Positions 16,600-24,734 of a stretch of 64,000 bases of DNA are shown one piece after another. Each line of letters starts with the position of its first letter. The first letter of the stretch is position 1. The stretch is from Phytomonospora endophytica (lineage in GTDB: Bacteria; Actinomycetota; Actinomycetes; Mycobacteriales; Micromonosporaceae), in contig NZ_JACHGT010000007.1 of NCBI RefSeq assembly GCF_014202425.1, positions 248,001-312,000 of the forward strand, in the 5' to 3' direction. The position numbers were made by a program, and so were the translations under genes. The notes under the pieces are model-generated. The model saw only the letters and a program-made list of their open reading frames with translations, ran no database searches and was not told the origin of the DNA.

Positions 16600-17763
16600 T
16601 CAGAGGCTGTTCACGCCAAGATCAGGTAGCCGACCGCGCGAATCCGCCAGCAGACGGCGGTCGATGCCGTCGAGCGCGAGTGCGACCCCGCCCAGAGCCG
16701 CGCACTCCGCGCCCAAGGTGGACGCGCGGATCTCGGGCACCGAGGAGCACAGCCGCGACAGCTCCTCGGCCAGCGGCTCGCAGATCAGGTCGGCCGAGCG
16801 GGAGAAGGCGCCGCCGACGACGAGCAGCGCCGGATCGACCACCGAGACCGCCGTGGCGGCGGCGACCGCCATCGCGCGGACGTAGCGCCGCACGGCCGTG
16901 CGTGCGCGCGGGCGGCCCGCGCGGGCCTCGGCGAAGGCGCGTTCGGCGCGGTCGACGCCGGGCACGTCCGCGGGCACGTCGGGGCAGCGGTGGAGGTGCT
17001 CGATGGCGGCCTCCCACGCGACGCCCCGCAGGAGCGACAGATCCCCGGCGGCGCCGTGACTGCCGCGACGGAGACGGCCATCGAGGATCATGGCCATCCC
17101 GGTGCGCAGGCCCGCCTGCATGAGGACGAGGTCGCCGACGCCGACGGCGGCGCCCCGGCGGTGCTCGGCGAGTGCGGCGAGCTGGCTGTCGTTGTCGACG
17201 ACGACGAGCGCGGGCGCGGTGGCCGCGCGGAAGTGCGCGGCGAGGTCGAGGCCGGTCCAGCCGGGGATGGCGTTGCAGTGGGTGACGCGGCCGGTGGCGT
17301 CGACCTGGCCGGTGGTTCCGACGCCGAGCGCCCAGGGCGCGGGGGCACCGGCCTCGGAAAGGCACGTGTCGAGCGCGGCACCGGCCGTCCGCAGCCGTTT
17401 CTGCCGTGTGAGCGCGGGTGTCGTGCGCTCGTGGACTGTCGCGAGGACATGTCCGGACAGGTCGGCGACGACGGCCCGGACCCCGTGGGCGCCTATGTCG
17501 AGTCCGGCGACGTGCCCGGCCTCGGCCCGGAAGCGCCAGGCCCGTGCCGGCCTGCCGCGCCCGGTGACGGCGGCGGGCTCCTCGACGAGCCATCCCCGTC
17601 CCGCGAGGCTCTGGAGCACCTCTTCGACGACGGTCCGGCCGAGGCCGCTCGCGGCGACGATCTCGGCGACGCGCGGGCGTCCCGCCTCGCGCACCACGCG
17701 CAGCACGGTGCGCTCGTTGAGCTGGCGCAGCCGTGCCAGATCTCCCCCGCCGGGTCCAGGCAT
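16600..17763 (-). CDS. ROK family transcriptional regulator (no zinc motif)
   Basis: 387 residues from ATG 17763. The first 75 residues form a winged helix (L-N-E-R-T-V-L-R-V-V-R, then V-A-E-I-V-A-A-S-G-L-G-R-T-V-V-E-E-V-L). The rest is the ROK sugar-kinase-like fold: G-L-D-I-G-A-H-G-V-R-A-V-V-A-D near residue 93, G-V-G-T-T-G-Q-V-D, V-V-V-D-N-D-S-Q-L-A-A-L-A-E, and the late V-V-G-G-A-F. The Cys cluster C-x-C-G-x-x-G-C-x-E of ROK kinases is missing, so it is more likely a ligand-sensing repressor than a kinase. It lies downstream of the polysaccharide lyase gene, separated by a terminator, and may control sugar genes. Confidence 0.85.
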   Translation of the reverse strand: MPGPGGGDLARLRQLNERTVLRVVREAGRPRVAEIVAASGLGRTVVEEVLQSLAGRGWLVEEPAAVTGRGRPARAWRFRAEAGHVAGLDIGAHGVRAVVADLSGHVLATVHERTTPALTRQKRLRTAGAALDTCLSEAGAPAPWALGVGTTGQVDATGRVTHCNAIPGWTGLDLAAHFRAATAPALVVVDNDSQLAALAEHRRGAAVGVGDLVLMQAGLRTGMAMILDGRLRRGSHGAAGDLSLLRGVAWEAAIEHLHRCPDVPADVPGVDRAERAFAEARAGRPRARTAVRRYVRAMAVAAATAVSVVDPALLVVGGAFSRSADLICEPLAEELSRLCSSVPEIRASTLGAECAALGGVALALDGIDRRLLADSRGRLPDLGVNSL

Positions 17764-17828
17764 CGCTCCACGGTAGAGCACGGTGGCGCGCGGTGAGGGA
17801 GGAGCCGCTCGGACAGGCGGGCACGGGG

Positions 17829-17865
17829 CCGAAGGCGGGAGGGTTCGAGCCCCTCCCGCCTTCGG
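17829..17865 (-). terminator. 15-bp-stem terminator after the polysaccharide lyase gene
   Basis: CCGAAGGCGGGAGGG (17829-17843) and CCCTCCCGCCTTCGG (17851-17865) form a perfect 15-bp stem with a 7-base loop, 13 bp beyond the lyase stop. It insulates the ROK gene downstream. Confidence 0.85.
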
Positions 17866-17878
17866 TCCGGCTCCGGGG

Positions 17879-20257
17879 TCACCCGGCCCGCAGCACCGCC
17901 CGGTGCGCGTGTCCGCGCGAGCCTCCGACCGCCACGGCGATCCGGCCCCGCGTCCCGGGGGTCACGGTCACCGTCTCGTCGGCGCTGAGCACGGAGGCCA
18001 CGGCGTGGGGAAGGTCGATGGTCACCGTTGTGGCCGTGCGGCTCGGGTCCGACACGGCGATCTCGATGCGGCCTCGCGAGCGCCGGATCATCAGCGACGC
18101 GGGACCGTCACTGGCCAGGTCGCCGACGGTGGCGCCCTGCCAGAAGTTCGCGGCGAGCAGTCCGTCGCGAGTGGACACCGCCTGGACCGCGGCGGTGTTG
18201 GCCAGGACGCGGATCGGGCGGGTCAGCGCGTGGCGGCGGGTCTCGTCGGAGTCGGCGCCGGGCAGGAGGATGTAGGCGTAGTCCGCTCCGGCCGGGTCGG
18301 CGCCGTGATCGAACCAGAGGGTGACGTAGCGGCGGGTGACCGGGTCGGGGCTGCCGCCGGTGTCGGCGCCGTCGTTGATGTCCCGCCAGCTGCCGGTGCG
18401 CTCCTCGCGCAGGGCGTGCAGGGAGGCGCCGCCGGGGAACACGTAGCCGCCGACGCCCGCGAGGTGGGCGTGGGAGACCTCGTCGAAGGTCTCCGTCCAG
18501 CCTTGGTCGCCGGGCTGCCGGCGGCCGTCGATGGTGAGGCGGTTGGTTCCGGCCGCGTGCAGGTTGCGGTTGTCCACGATCGTCTCGATCGCGCGGCCGT
18601 CGGTGCTGGTGATGCCCGCGCCGAGGGCCACGACGGCGTCGCCGAGGCCGAACCAGGACTTCTTCGCGCGCAGGGTGCAGCCCCACGCGGCGAGGTCCAT
18701 GCCCGCCGCGCCGGCGCCGCCGAGTTCGACGCCGCCCGCCCAGGAGGTCGCCGGGCGGCTGACGGAGCCGGAGAAGTGTGCGCGTGGCAGCGTGTCGACG
18801 GTGGTCCCCGGCAGGCGCTGCGCGTCGACCGTTGGCCAGTAGGCGTCGCTGTAGTGGGTCTGGTCGCGGTCGTAGACGTAGGTCATCCCGTCACCGGTGA
18901 ACCATCCGCGCGGGTGTTCGCCGTTGCCCGACTCGTAGGTCGCGATCCGCTTCGAGGACAGGCTCAGTGCGAAGGTCCACCGTGGACGGCGGTGCAGGAC
19001 GCGGTCCATGTCGGCGAAGACGGTGTGCCCGAGCAGTCGTTCGGCGGGCCTGATCGTGTCGTCGCCGACGACCGCCAGGGCGCGCGGGAGCACGGCCAGC
19101 GACGCCGCGCCGAGGTAGGGGACGGCGGTCCGCTGCTCGATCCAGCTCTTGGCGAGGGCCCGGAAGCGGGACGCGTAGGGCTCCGGCGCGCTCTCGGCGA
19201 GGAGGAGGGAGCCGGTGATGGTGTCGTTGCCCCAGGCGTGGTTCCCGGCGGTCTGGCGGGAGACGGCGCGGCCGGCGACGCAGTCGAGCATGAGGCCGTC
19301 GTGCATGAGCGGCGCGAAGCTGCGCTCGATCGCGTCGAAGATGACCGTCCGCTTGGGGTCGGTGACCTCCCACGACGACGCCGTCAGCAGCCGCAGGATG
19401 AAGGACAGGCTGGACAGGAGGACGTTGCCGTAGGTCCCGGTGTAGGCGATCGAGGTGTGCTGGATGAAGGAGCCGTCCGAGTAGAAGCCGTCCCCGGCGG
19501 TCTCGTAGTCGAGGAGGGTGTTGCGGCCGCCGTCGCGGACGTCGGACACGCCGTCGCGGGCGAGCGCGAGCTTCTCGGCGCCGGCGCCGACGATGCCGCG
19601 GAGGGCGACGATCACGGCCTTGTCGGCGCGGTTGGCGCCGGTCTCGGAGAGGGTGGGCGCGTTGGTGCGGCGGTCGGCGTCGGGGACGAAGCGGTCGACG
19701 ACGCGGGTGGCGGCGGCGAGGCGTTCGGCGCCGAGGTGGTCGTGCACGAGGACGCAGATGTCCATGAGGGCGCGGGGGTTGCCGATCTCCCAGAACCACC
19801 AGTTGCCGGTCTCGGGCTTGGTCTCGTTGTAGCCCTTGGTGTAGAGGAGGTCGAGGCCGCCGAGGACGTCGTCGAGGGTGGCGGTGTCGCCGGTGAAGCG
19901 GGTGCCGGGGGTGGCCCAGGCGACGGCGAGGGTGCGCAGGCGCCGGTAGCTCAGTGAGACGTTGGCGATGGTGGTGGTGAGGTTCGGGAGGTCGGCGAAG
20001 AGGAGTTCGCGGGCTGGGTCGCGGACGAGGCTCGCCGAGACGGTCGCGGCGCCGGTCTCCAGGACGGCGAGGGGTGCGGTGTAGGCGGGGTCGGCGGGGT
20101 CGAAGGCGCCGCCGGTGAGGAGTTCGGCGGCACGGGCGCGGAGGGCGGTGAAATCGGCGGCGGGAAGGTCGGCGGCGTGGGCCGGGGTGGGGAAGGCGGC
20201 GGCCGACACGGGCAGCAGCGCTGCTCCGCCGGCGGCGAGGAGGGTGCGTCGGCGCAT
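17879..20257 (-). CDS. Secreted polysaccharide lyase family 8 (hyaluronate/chondroitin/xanthan lyase type)
   Basis: 792 residues. The Arg-rich N-terminus M-R-R-R-T-L-L-A-A-G plus hydrophobic stretch and A-H-A around 27-29 indicate export, probably Tat. The alpha/alpha-toroid domain holds N-W-W-F-W-E-I-G-N-P-R at 152-162, a hallmark of PL8. By the family pattern the catalytic residues are N209 (in T-G-A-N-R), H267 (in F-I-Q-H-T) and Y276 (in T-G-T-Y-G). The C-terminal half is the beta-sandwich lyase region. PL8 enzymes cleave uronic-acid-containing polymers by beta-elimination; which polymer cannot be told. A LacI-type operator precedes the gene, and a strong terminator follows it. Confidence 0.92.
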   Translation of the reverse strand: MRRRTLLAAGGAALLPVSAAAFPTPAHAADLPAADFTALRARAAELLTGGAFDPADPAYTAPLAVLETGAATVSASLVRDPARELLFADLPNLTTTIANVSLSYRRLRTLAVAWATPGTRFTGDTATLDDVLGGLDLLYTKGYNETKPETGNWWFWEIGNPRALMDICVLVHDHLGAERLAAATRVVDRFVPDADRRTNAPTLSETGANRADKAVIVALRGIVGAGAEKLALARDGVSDVRDGGRNTLLDYETAGDGFYSDGSFIQHTSIAYTGTYGNVLLSSLSFILRLLTASSWEVTDPKRTVIFDAIERSFAPLMHDGLMLDCVAGRAVSRQTAGNHAWGNDTITGSLLLAESAPEPYASRFRALAKSWIEQRTAVPYLGAASLAVLPRALAVVGDDTIRPAERLLGHTVFADMDRVLHRRPRWTFALSLSSKRIATYESGNGEHPRGWFTGDGMTYVYDRDQTHYSDAYWPTVDAQRLPGTTVDTLPRAHFSGSVSRPATSWAGGVELGGAGAAGMDLAAWGCTLRAKKSWFGLGDAVVALGAGITSTDGRAIETIVDNRNLHAAGTNRLTIDGRRQPGDQGWTETFDEVSHAHLAGVGGYVFPGGASLHALREERTGSWRDINDGADTGGSPDPVTRRYVTLWFDHGADPAGADYAYILLPGADSDETRRHALTRPIRVLANTAAVQAVSTRDGLLAANFWQGATVGDLASDGPASLMIRRSRGRIEIAVSDPSRTATTVTIDLPHAVASVLSADETVTVTPGTRGRIAVAVGGSRGHAHRAVLRAG

Positions 20258-20274
20258 GGGCTCTCCAAGGTCTT

Positions 20275-20288
20275 GGTAAGCGCTTTCC
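20275..20288. promoter_or_regulatory. LacI-family operator upstream of the PL8 lyase gene
   Basis: GGTAAGCGCTTTCC at 20275-20288 centres on AAGCGCTT, the core of LacI/GalR-family operators (also catabolite-responsive elements). It starts 18 bp before the lyase start codon. No LacI-family gene lies in the window, so the regulator must act in trans. Confidence 0.6.
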
Positions 20289-20352
20289 AGTGACCCTGGA
20301 GTGTGGCGGAACCCGTGCGGGAGGTCAAGGTTTCCTTTGGAATATGTGGGTT

Positions 20353-21468
20353 CTAGGGACTCATCGCGAGGAAGATGAACGACGCGAAGATCGACAGGTG
20401 CACGCCCGCGTGCAGCAGGGTCGCGCGTCCCGGGACGATCGTGATGATGCCCGTGACGACCGTGAGCCCGAGCAGCACCATCTGGGTGGCGCCGAGCCCG
20501 AGGACCAGCGGGCCGGTGAGCCAGATCGACGCGATCGCGATGGCCGGGATGGTCAGGCCGATGCTGGCCATGGCCGAACCGTAGGCGAGGTTGAGGCTCG
20601 TCTGAGTGCGGTCGCGCCGGGCCGCGCGGACCGCGGCGAGGGTCTCCGGCAGCAGCACGAGCAGGGCGATGACGACACCGACGACCGAGTGTGGCAGACC
20701 CGCGTCCTGCACGGCCCGCTCGATGGTCGGCGAGACCGCCTTGGCATCACCGACGACGGCGATCAGCGCCACCAGCAGCAGCGCCAGGCTGAGCACGACC
20801 TGCTTGTTGCTGGGCGGGTCGGCGTGGTGCTCCTCGGACTCGACGACCTTGCCGGCGCCTTCGTCGGCGGTCGTGATCGGCAGGAAGTAGTCGCGGTGCC
20901 GGACCGTCTGCACCGCCACGAACAGGCCGTACAGGGCCAGTGAGGCCAGCGCGGCGAATGTCAGCTGAGCCGTGGAGAACTGCGGCCCGGGCTCGCTGGT
21001 GGTGAAGGTCGGCAGCACCAGGCTGAGCGTGGCCAGTGTCGCCACGGTGGCCAGCGCCGCACCGGTCCCCTCGGGGTTGAAGATCGCCACGCGGCGCCGC
21101 AGCGCCGCCGAGAGCAGGCACAGCCCTACGATGCCGTTGCAGGTGATCATGACGGCGGCGAAGACCGTGTCACGGGCCAGGGTCGCCGACTTCTCGTCGC
21201 CGCCGGCCATCACCGACACGATCAGCGCGACCTCGATGATCGTCACCGCGACCGCCAGCACGAGCGAACCGAAAGGCTCGCCGACGCGATGGGCGATGAC
21301 CTCGGCGTGGTGCACGGAGGCCAGGACCGCGCCACCGAGCAGCAGCGCCACGATCGTCACGCCGAAGCCGGGAAGTTCTCGCCCGAAGGTCACCAGAAAG
21401 GCCAGGAAGGCCAAGACGGGCAGCACGGTGGTCCAGTGGAAGGCGGTGCGGCGGAAGGATCCCGTCAT
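20353..21468 (-). CDS. chaA: Calcium/proton antiporter (CaCA family, ChaA-like)
   Basis: 371 residues from ATG 21468. The frame continues upstream to 21627 without a better start. About eleven membrane helices are visible in two inverted halves. The two alpha-repeats carry the ion-binding acidic residues: G-S-L-V-L-A-V-A-V-T-I-I-E-V-A-L-I near residue 75, and L-L-V-L-L-P-E-T-L-A-A near 265, followed by N-L-A-Y-G-S-A-M-A-S-I-G-L-T. The pattern and length match E. coli ChaA, a Ca2+(Na+)/H+ antiporter in the cytoplasmic membrane. Divergent from the AI-2E-like gene. Confidence 0.88.
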   Translation of the reverse strand: MTGSFRRTAFHWTTVLPVLAFLAFLVTFGRELPGFGVTIVALLLGGAVLASVHHAEVIAHRVGEPFGSLVLAVAVTIIEVALIVSVMAGGDEKSATLARDTVFAAVMITCNGIVGLCLLSAALRRRVAIFNPEGTGAALATVATLATLSLVLPTFTTSEPGPQFSTAQLTFAALASLALYGLFVAVQTVRHRDYFLPITTADEGAGKVVESEEHHADPPSNKQVVLSLALLLVALIAVVGDAKAVSPTIERAVQDAGLPHSVVGVVIALLVLLPETLAAVRAARRDRTQTSLNLAYGSAMASIGLTIPAIAIASIWLTGPLVLGLGATQMVLLGLTVVTGIITIVPGRATLLHAGVHLSIFASFIFLAMSP

Positions 21469-21596
21469 GATCGACAGGCTACAGGCTGGACGGTGCGTGC
21501 GCCCATCTTGACGGTATGTGCCCCGCCACCATCGAGAATGCGCTCGAATCGGTCTAATGTGGGCGGCGATCACGACGTATGGAGCCAGGAGCCCGC

Positions 21597-22643
21597 ATGA
21601 CCACGACGAAGCCCACCCAGACGCCACTGTGGAGGTTCGCGCTCATCACCGGCGTCGTGCTGCTCACCGCCGGCGTCGCCTACCTCGCGGTGCAGGCGAT
21701 CGGGGTGCTCGTCCTGATCTTCCTGAGTTTCCTGCTCGCCGCCGGGCTCGAACCGCTCGTCGCGTGGCTGACCCGGCGGCGTGTCAGGCGCGGCCTCGCC
21801 GTGGCGATCGTGTGCGTGAGCCTCGTCGTGGCCGTCGCGGGACTGACCGTCGTCGGCCTGCTCCCGGCCGTCCGGCAGTTCGGCGAGCTCATCGACGCCG
21901 TGCCGGAGGTGCTGGCCAGGCTCGGTGACGAGCTGTCCGACGAGAACTCGCCGGTGGGGAGGTACCTGCGCGAGGACCAGGTGCAGGAGGGCCTGAAGAA
22001 GGGCCTGTCGAACCTGCCGTCGGTGCTCGGCACCTCTTTCGGGGTCCTCTTCGGTGTGCTCGGCAAGATCGGCACGGGTCTGTTCAGCGTGCTGACCGTG
22101 GCCGCCCTGACCGTCTACTTCATGCTCGCCCTCCCCCGCATCGTCGACGGCGCGGCCGCGCTGCTGGGCGACCGGGAGCGGGCGAGCGTCATGCGCGAGG
22201 CGCTGGGCAAGATCGGCGGCTACGTCTCGGGCCAGATCGTGGTGTGCGCGGCCGCCGGCGGCTTCGCCTACGTCTTCTTCCTCATCGCCGGGGTGCCCTA
22301 TCCGGCACTCCTCGCGCTCGGCGTGGCGGCCCTGGACCTGGTACCTCAGGTCGGCGCCACCCTCGGCGCGATCCTCGGTGTCGGAATGGCGCTGACGGTG
22401 GGGCTGTCGACGGCGCTGGCGACGATCGCCTTCTTCGCGGCCTACCAGCTCTTCGAGAACTACCTGCTGGCGCCGCGCGTGTTCGCCAAGGCGACCTCGC
22501 TGACACCGCTGTCGGCCTTCGCGGCGGCGCTCGTCGGCGGGGCCGCCGCCGGGCTCGTCGGAGCGATCGCCGCGCTGCCGGTCGCCGCCGCGGGTCAGGT
22601 CGTCGTGCGGTACGTGTTCGCGTCGCGCTTCGAGAAGAAGTGA
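21597..22643 (+). CDS. AI-2E family transporter
   Basis: 348 residues from ATG 21597, with CAGGAG just upstream; an in-frame ATG at 21579 is less well placed. About eight membrane helices: a pair near residues 15-60, a soluble segment (about 85-140) with D-E-N-S-P-V-G-R-Y, then helices ending in the P-x-P-x-L-L-A-L-G and D-L-V-P-Q-V-G-A pattern of the AI-2E/PerM family. Members have been linked to Na+/H+ exchange or autoinducer export, but substrates are mostly unproved. The ligase gene follows 39 bp downstream. Confidence 0.85.
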   Translation: MTTTKPTQTPLWRFALITGVVLLTAGVAYLAVQAIGVLVLIFLSFLLAAGLEPLVAWLTRRRVRRGLAVAIVCVSLVVAVAGLTVVGLLPAVRQFGELIDAVPEVLARLGDELSDENSPVGRYLREDQVQEGLKKGLSNLPSVLGTSFGVLFGVLGKIGTGLFSVLTVAALTVYFMLALPRIVDGAAALLGDRERASVMREALGKIGGYVSGQIVVCAAAGGFAYVFFLIAGVPYPALLALGVAALDLVPQVGATLGAILGVGMALTVGLSTALATIAFFAAYQLFENYLLAPRVFAKATSLTPLSAFAAALVGGAAAGLVGAIAALPVAAAGQVVVRYVFASRFEKK

Positions 22644-22682
22644 AGTACTGACTTTCGCACTGTGCGGCGGGACAATGGGCGC

Positions 22683-23744
22683 ATGCAGCTACCGGTCATG
22701 CCGCCCGTCAAACCGATGCTGGCGAAGGCGGCCGCGCGCATCCCCGCAGAGGGTCACGCCTTCGAGCCCAAGTGGGACGGGTTCCGGGCCATCGTGTTCC
22801 GCGACGGCGACGAGGTCGAGATCGGCAGCCGCAACGAGCGGCCGATGACCCGCTACTTCCCCGAGATGGTCACGGCGATCAAGGCGCAGCTCCCCGAGCG
22901 CTGCGTCGTCGACGGTGAGCTGGTGATCATCACCGGCGACCGGCTCGACTTCGAGGCGCTCCAGCAGCGCATCCACCCCGCCGAGAGCCGCATCCGGCTG
23001 CTCGCCGAGGAGACCCCGGCGGCCTTCGTGGCCTTCGACCTGCTCGCGCTCGGCGACGAGGACCTGACCGGCCGGCCCTTCGGCGAACGCAGGGAGGCGC
23101 TGGAGCGGGCACTGGCCTCCGCCGCGGCGCCCGTCCATCTGACCTCGATCTCGACCGATCCCGCCCTCGCCGGGGCCTGGTTCGACCAGTTCGAGGGCGC
23201 CGGGCTCGACGGTGTGGTCGCCAAACCCCTCGATGGGCCGTACACGCCGAACGCTCGGACGATGCTGAAGATCAAGCACGAGCGCACCGCCGACTGCGTC
23301 CTCGCCGGGTACCGCGTGCACAAGGAGGGCGCGCACCTCGTGGGTTCGCTTCTGCTGGGTCTCTACGACGAGTCCGGCGAGTTGCTCAACGTGGGGGCGG
23401 CCAGCGCGTTCACGATGGCCCGCCGGGCGGAGCTGGTCACCGAGCTGGAGTCGCTGGTGACCGACATCGAAGGGCATCCGTGGGCGCCCGAGAAGCAGGA
23501 GTCGGGGACCCGGACGCCGCGCAACGCCGAAGGCAGCCGCTGGAGCGGGAAGAAGGACTACTCCTTCGTGCCGTTGCGGCCCGAGCGCGTCGTCGAGGTC
23601 AAGTACGACCACCTGGAAGGGCAGCGTTTCCGGCACACCGCCCAGTTCAAGCGCTGGCGGCCCGACCGGGAACCGGCCTCGTGCACCTACGAGCAGCTGG
23701 AGGTTCCGGTGAAGTACGACCTCGGGGATGTGCTGTCGGGATGA
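22683..23744 (+). CDS. ligC: ATP-dependent DNA ligase, LigC type
   Basis: 353 residues from ATG 22683. The nucleotidyltransferase motifs are in order: motif I E-P-K-W-D-G-F-R with adenylated K30, motif III V-D-G-E-L-V-I, F-V-A-F-D-L-L near 120, motif IV G-V-V-A-K-P-L and motif V L-K-I-K-H. An OB-fold domain follows, with W-S-G-K-K-D-Y-S-F-V-P-L-R-P. Size and order match actinobacterial LigC, which acts in short-patch base-excision repair and can back up LigD in end joining. The next gene, a Nudix hydrolase, overlaps its stop (ATGA), suggesting a joint role in repairing or cleansing damaged nucleotides. Confidence 0.92.
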   Translation: MQLPVMPPVKPMLAKAAARIPAEGHAFEPKWDGFRAIVFRDGDEVEIGSRNERPMTRYFPEMVTAIKAQLPERCVVDGELVIITGDRLDFEALQQRIHPAESRIRLLAEETPAAFVAFDLLALGDEDLTGRPFGERREALERALASAAAPVHLTSISTDPALAGAWFDQFEGAGLDGVVAKPLDGPYTPNARTMLKIKHERTADCVLAGYRVHKEGAHLVGSLLLGLYDESGELLNVGAASAFTMARRAELVTELESLVTDIEGHPWAPEKQESGTRTPRNAEGSRWSGKKDYSFVPLRPERVVEVKYDHLEGQRFRHTAQFKRWRPDREPASCTYEQLEVPVKYDLGDVLSG

Positions 23745-24202
23745 ACGGGCAACGCGGCCACCACGCCGGGCCGAAGGCGAATTCGCTGGTACCGGCGGTC
23801 GGCGCGTTCGTGCTCGACGAGGCGGGCGCGCTGCTGCTGGTGAAGAGACGTGACGGTGGGAGGTGGGCGCTGCCCGGCGGTGCCCAGGAGGTCGGCGAGT
23901 CGGTGACGGCGGCGGTGCGCCGGGAGGTCGCCGAGGAGACCGGGCTGAGCGTCGAGATCACCGGGATCGTCGGGGTCTACTCCGATCCCCACCGCGTGAT
24001 CGAGTACCCCGACGGCGAATGCCGGCAGGAGTTCTCGGTGGTGGTCCGGGCGCGGGTGACCGGTGGTGTCCTGCGGGCGGGCGACGACGCGGTCGAGGCC
24101 CGCTGGTGTCCGGCGCTGCGCGTCGCGGCCCTCGACGTCGACCCGGCGATGCGGCGCCGTATAGACCATGGTCTGCACCGTCGGGAGCCCTACCTCGACT
24201 GA
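23741..24202 (+). CDS. Nudix hydrolase
   Basis: 153 residues from ATG 23741, overlapping the ligC stop by four bases. The Nudix box is complete: G-x5-E-x7-R-E-V-x-E-E-x-G-L, here starting G-A-Q-E-V-G-E-S and ending R-R-E-V-A-E-E-T-G-L. L-P-G-G immediately before and a Y-P-D-G-E stretch after are usual for MutT-like members. It should cleave a nucleoside diphosphate linked to another moiety; coupling to a ligase hints at nucleotide-pool sanitising, but the substrate is unproved. Confidence 0.88.
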   Translation: MNGQRGHHAGPKANSLVPAVGAFVLDEAGALLLVKRRDGGRWALPGGAQEVGESVTAAVRREVAEETGLSVEITGIVGVYSDPHRVIEYPDGECRQEFSVVVRARVTGGVLRAGDDAVEARWCPALRVAALDVDPAMRRRIDHGLHRREPYLD

Positions 24203-24234
24203 GCGCGGGTGTCGCTCGCCACAGAACCTGGTAC

Positions 24235-24258
24235 ATCGTACGCCGTACGGTGTACGAT
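24235..24258. promoter_or_regulatory. 24-bp near-perfect palindrome, probable TetR-type operator
   Basis: Arms ATCGTAC and GTACGAT are separated by ten bases that centre on the palindrome CCGTACGG; only one symmetric pair of positions breaks the symmetry. It lies 38 bp before the VOC gene start and overlaps a possible -10 TACGAT (24253-24258). GTAC-rich palindromes of this size are typical for TetR-family repressors. No TetR gene is nearby. Confidence 0.65.
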
Positions 24259-24296
24259 CCTGAGGTCAGCGCGAACCCGACCCCTCAGGAGCACAC

Positions 24297-24698
24297 GTGA
24301 AGGTCACCTCCACCGCCATCTCCCTCAACGTCGACGACGTCACCGCCTCCGCCGACTTCGCGCGGGACCACCTCGGGTACGAGCGGGCCATGGCCGCCGA
24401 CGGGTTCGTCTCGCTGAAGCGCGGGGACGCCGCGGTGGACCTGATCTTCCTGCGCCGCGGCATCGAGGTCCTGCCCGAAGGGCTGCGCGAGCAGCACACC
24501 GCCGGGCTGATCGTGGCCCTCGTCGTCGACGACATCGCGACCGAGTACGACCGGCTCAGCGCCGAGGGAGTGCCCGTCGTCGTCCCGCTCAGGACCGAGG
24601 AGTGGGGCGAGCGGCTGTTCGTCGTCGCCGACCCCAACGGCGTCCACTACGAGTTCGTCCAGTGGATCACGCCCGAAGCCGGCGACGCGGGGAACTGA
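24297..24698 (+). CDS. VOC (glyoxalase/bleomycin-resistance) family protein
   Basis: 133 residues from GTG 24297 with CAGGAG at 24286-24291. The beta-alpha-beta-beta-beta units of the vicinal-oxygen-chelate fold are recognisable: S-L-N-V-D-D-V-T-A-S-A-D-F-A-R-D-H-L-G-Y at the start, A-L-V-V-D-D-I mid-chain, and F-V-V-A-D-P-N-G-V-H-Y-E-F-V-Q at the end. Candidate metal ligand E in H-Y-E-F. The family covers glyoxalases, dioxygenases and drug-binding proteins, so no reaction is assigned. The upstream palindrome suggests inducible expression. Confidence 0.85.
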   Translation: MKVTSTAISLNVDDVTASADFARDHLGYERAMAADGFVSLKRGDAAVDLIFLRRGIEVLPEGLREQHTAGLIVALVVDDIATEYDRLSAEGVPVVVPLRTEEWGERLFVVADPNGVHYEFVQWITPEAGDAGN

Positions 24699-24706
24699 AA
24701 CGAACG

Positions 24707-24732
24707 GCGGCGGCCCTCCATCGGGCCGCCGC
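24707..24732. terminator. Bidirectional terminator between convergent genes
   Basis: GCGGCGGCCC (24707-24716) pairs with GGGCCGCCGC (24723-24732) over a 6-base loop, exactly filling the gap between the VOC gene and the HEAT-repeat gene that ends at 24735. Confidence 0.75.
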
Positions 24733-24734
24733 GC

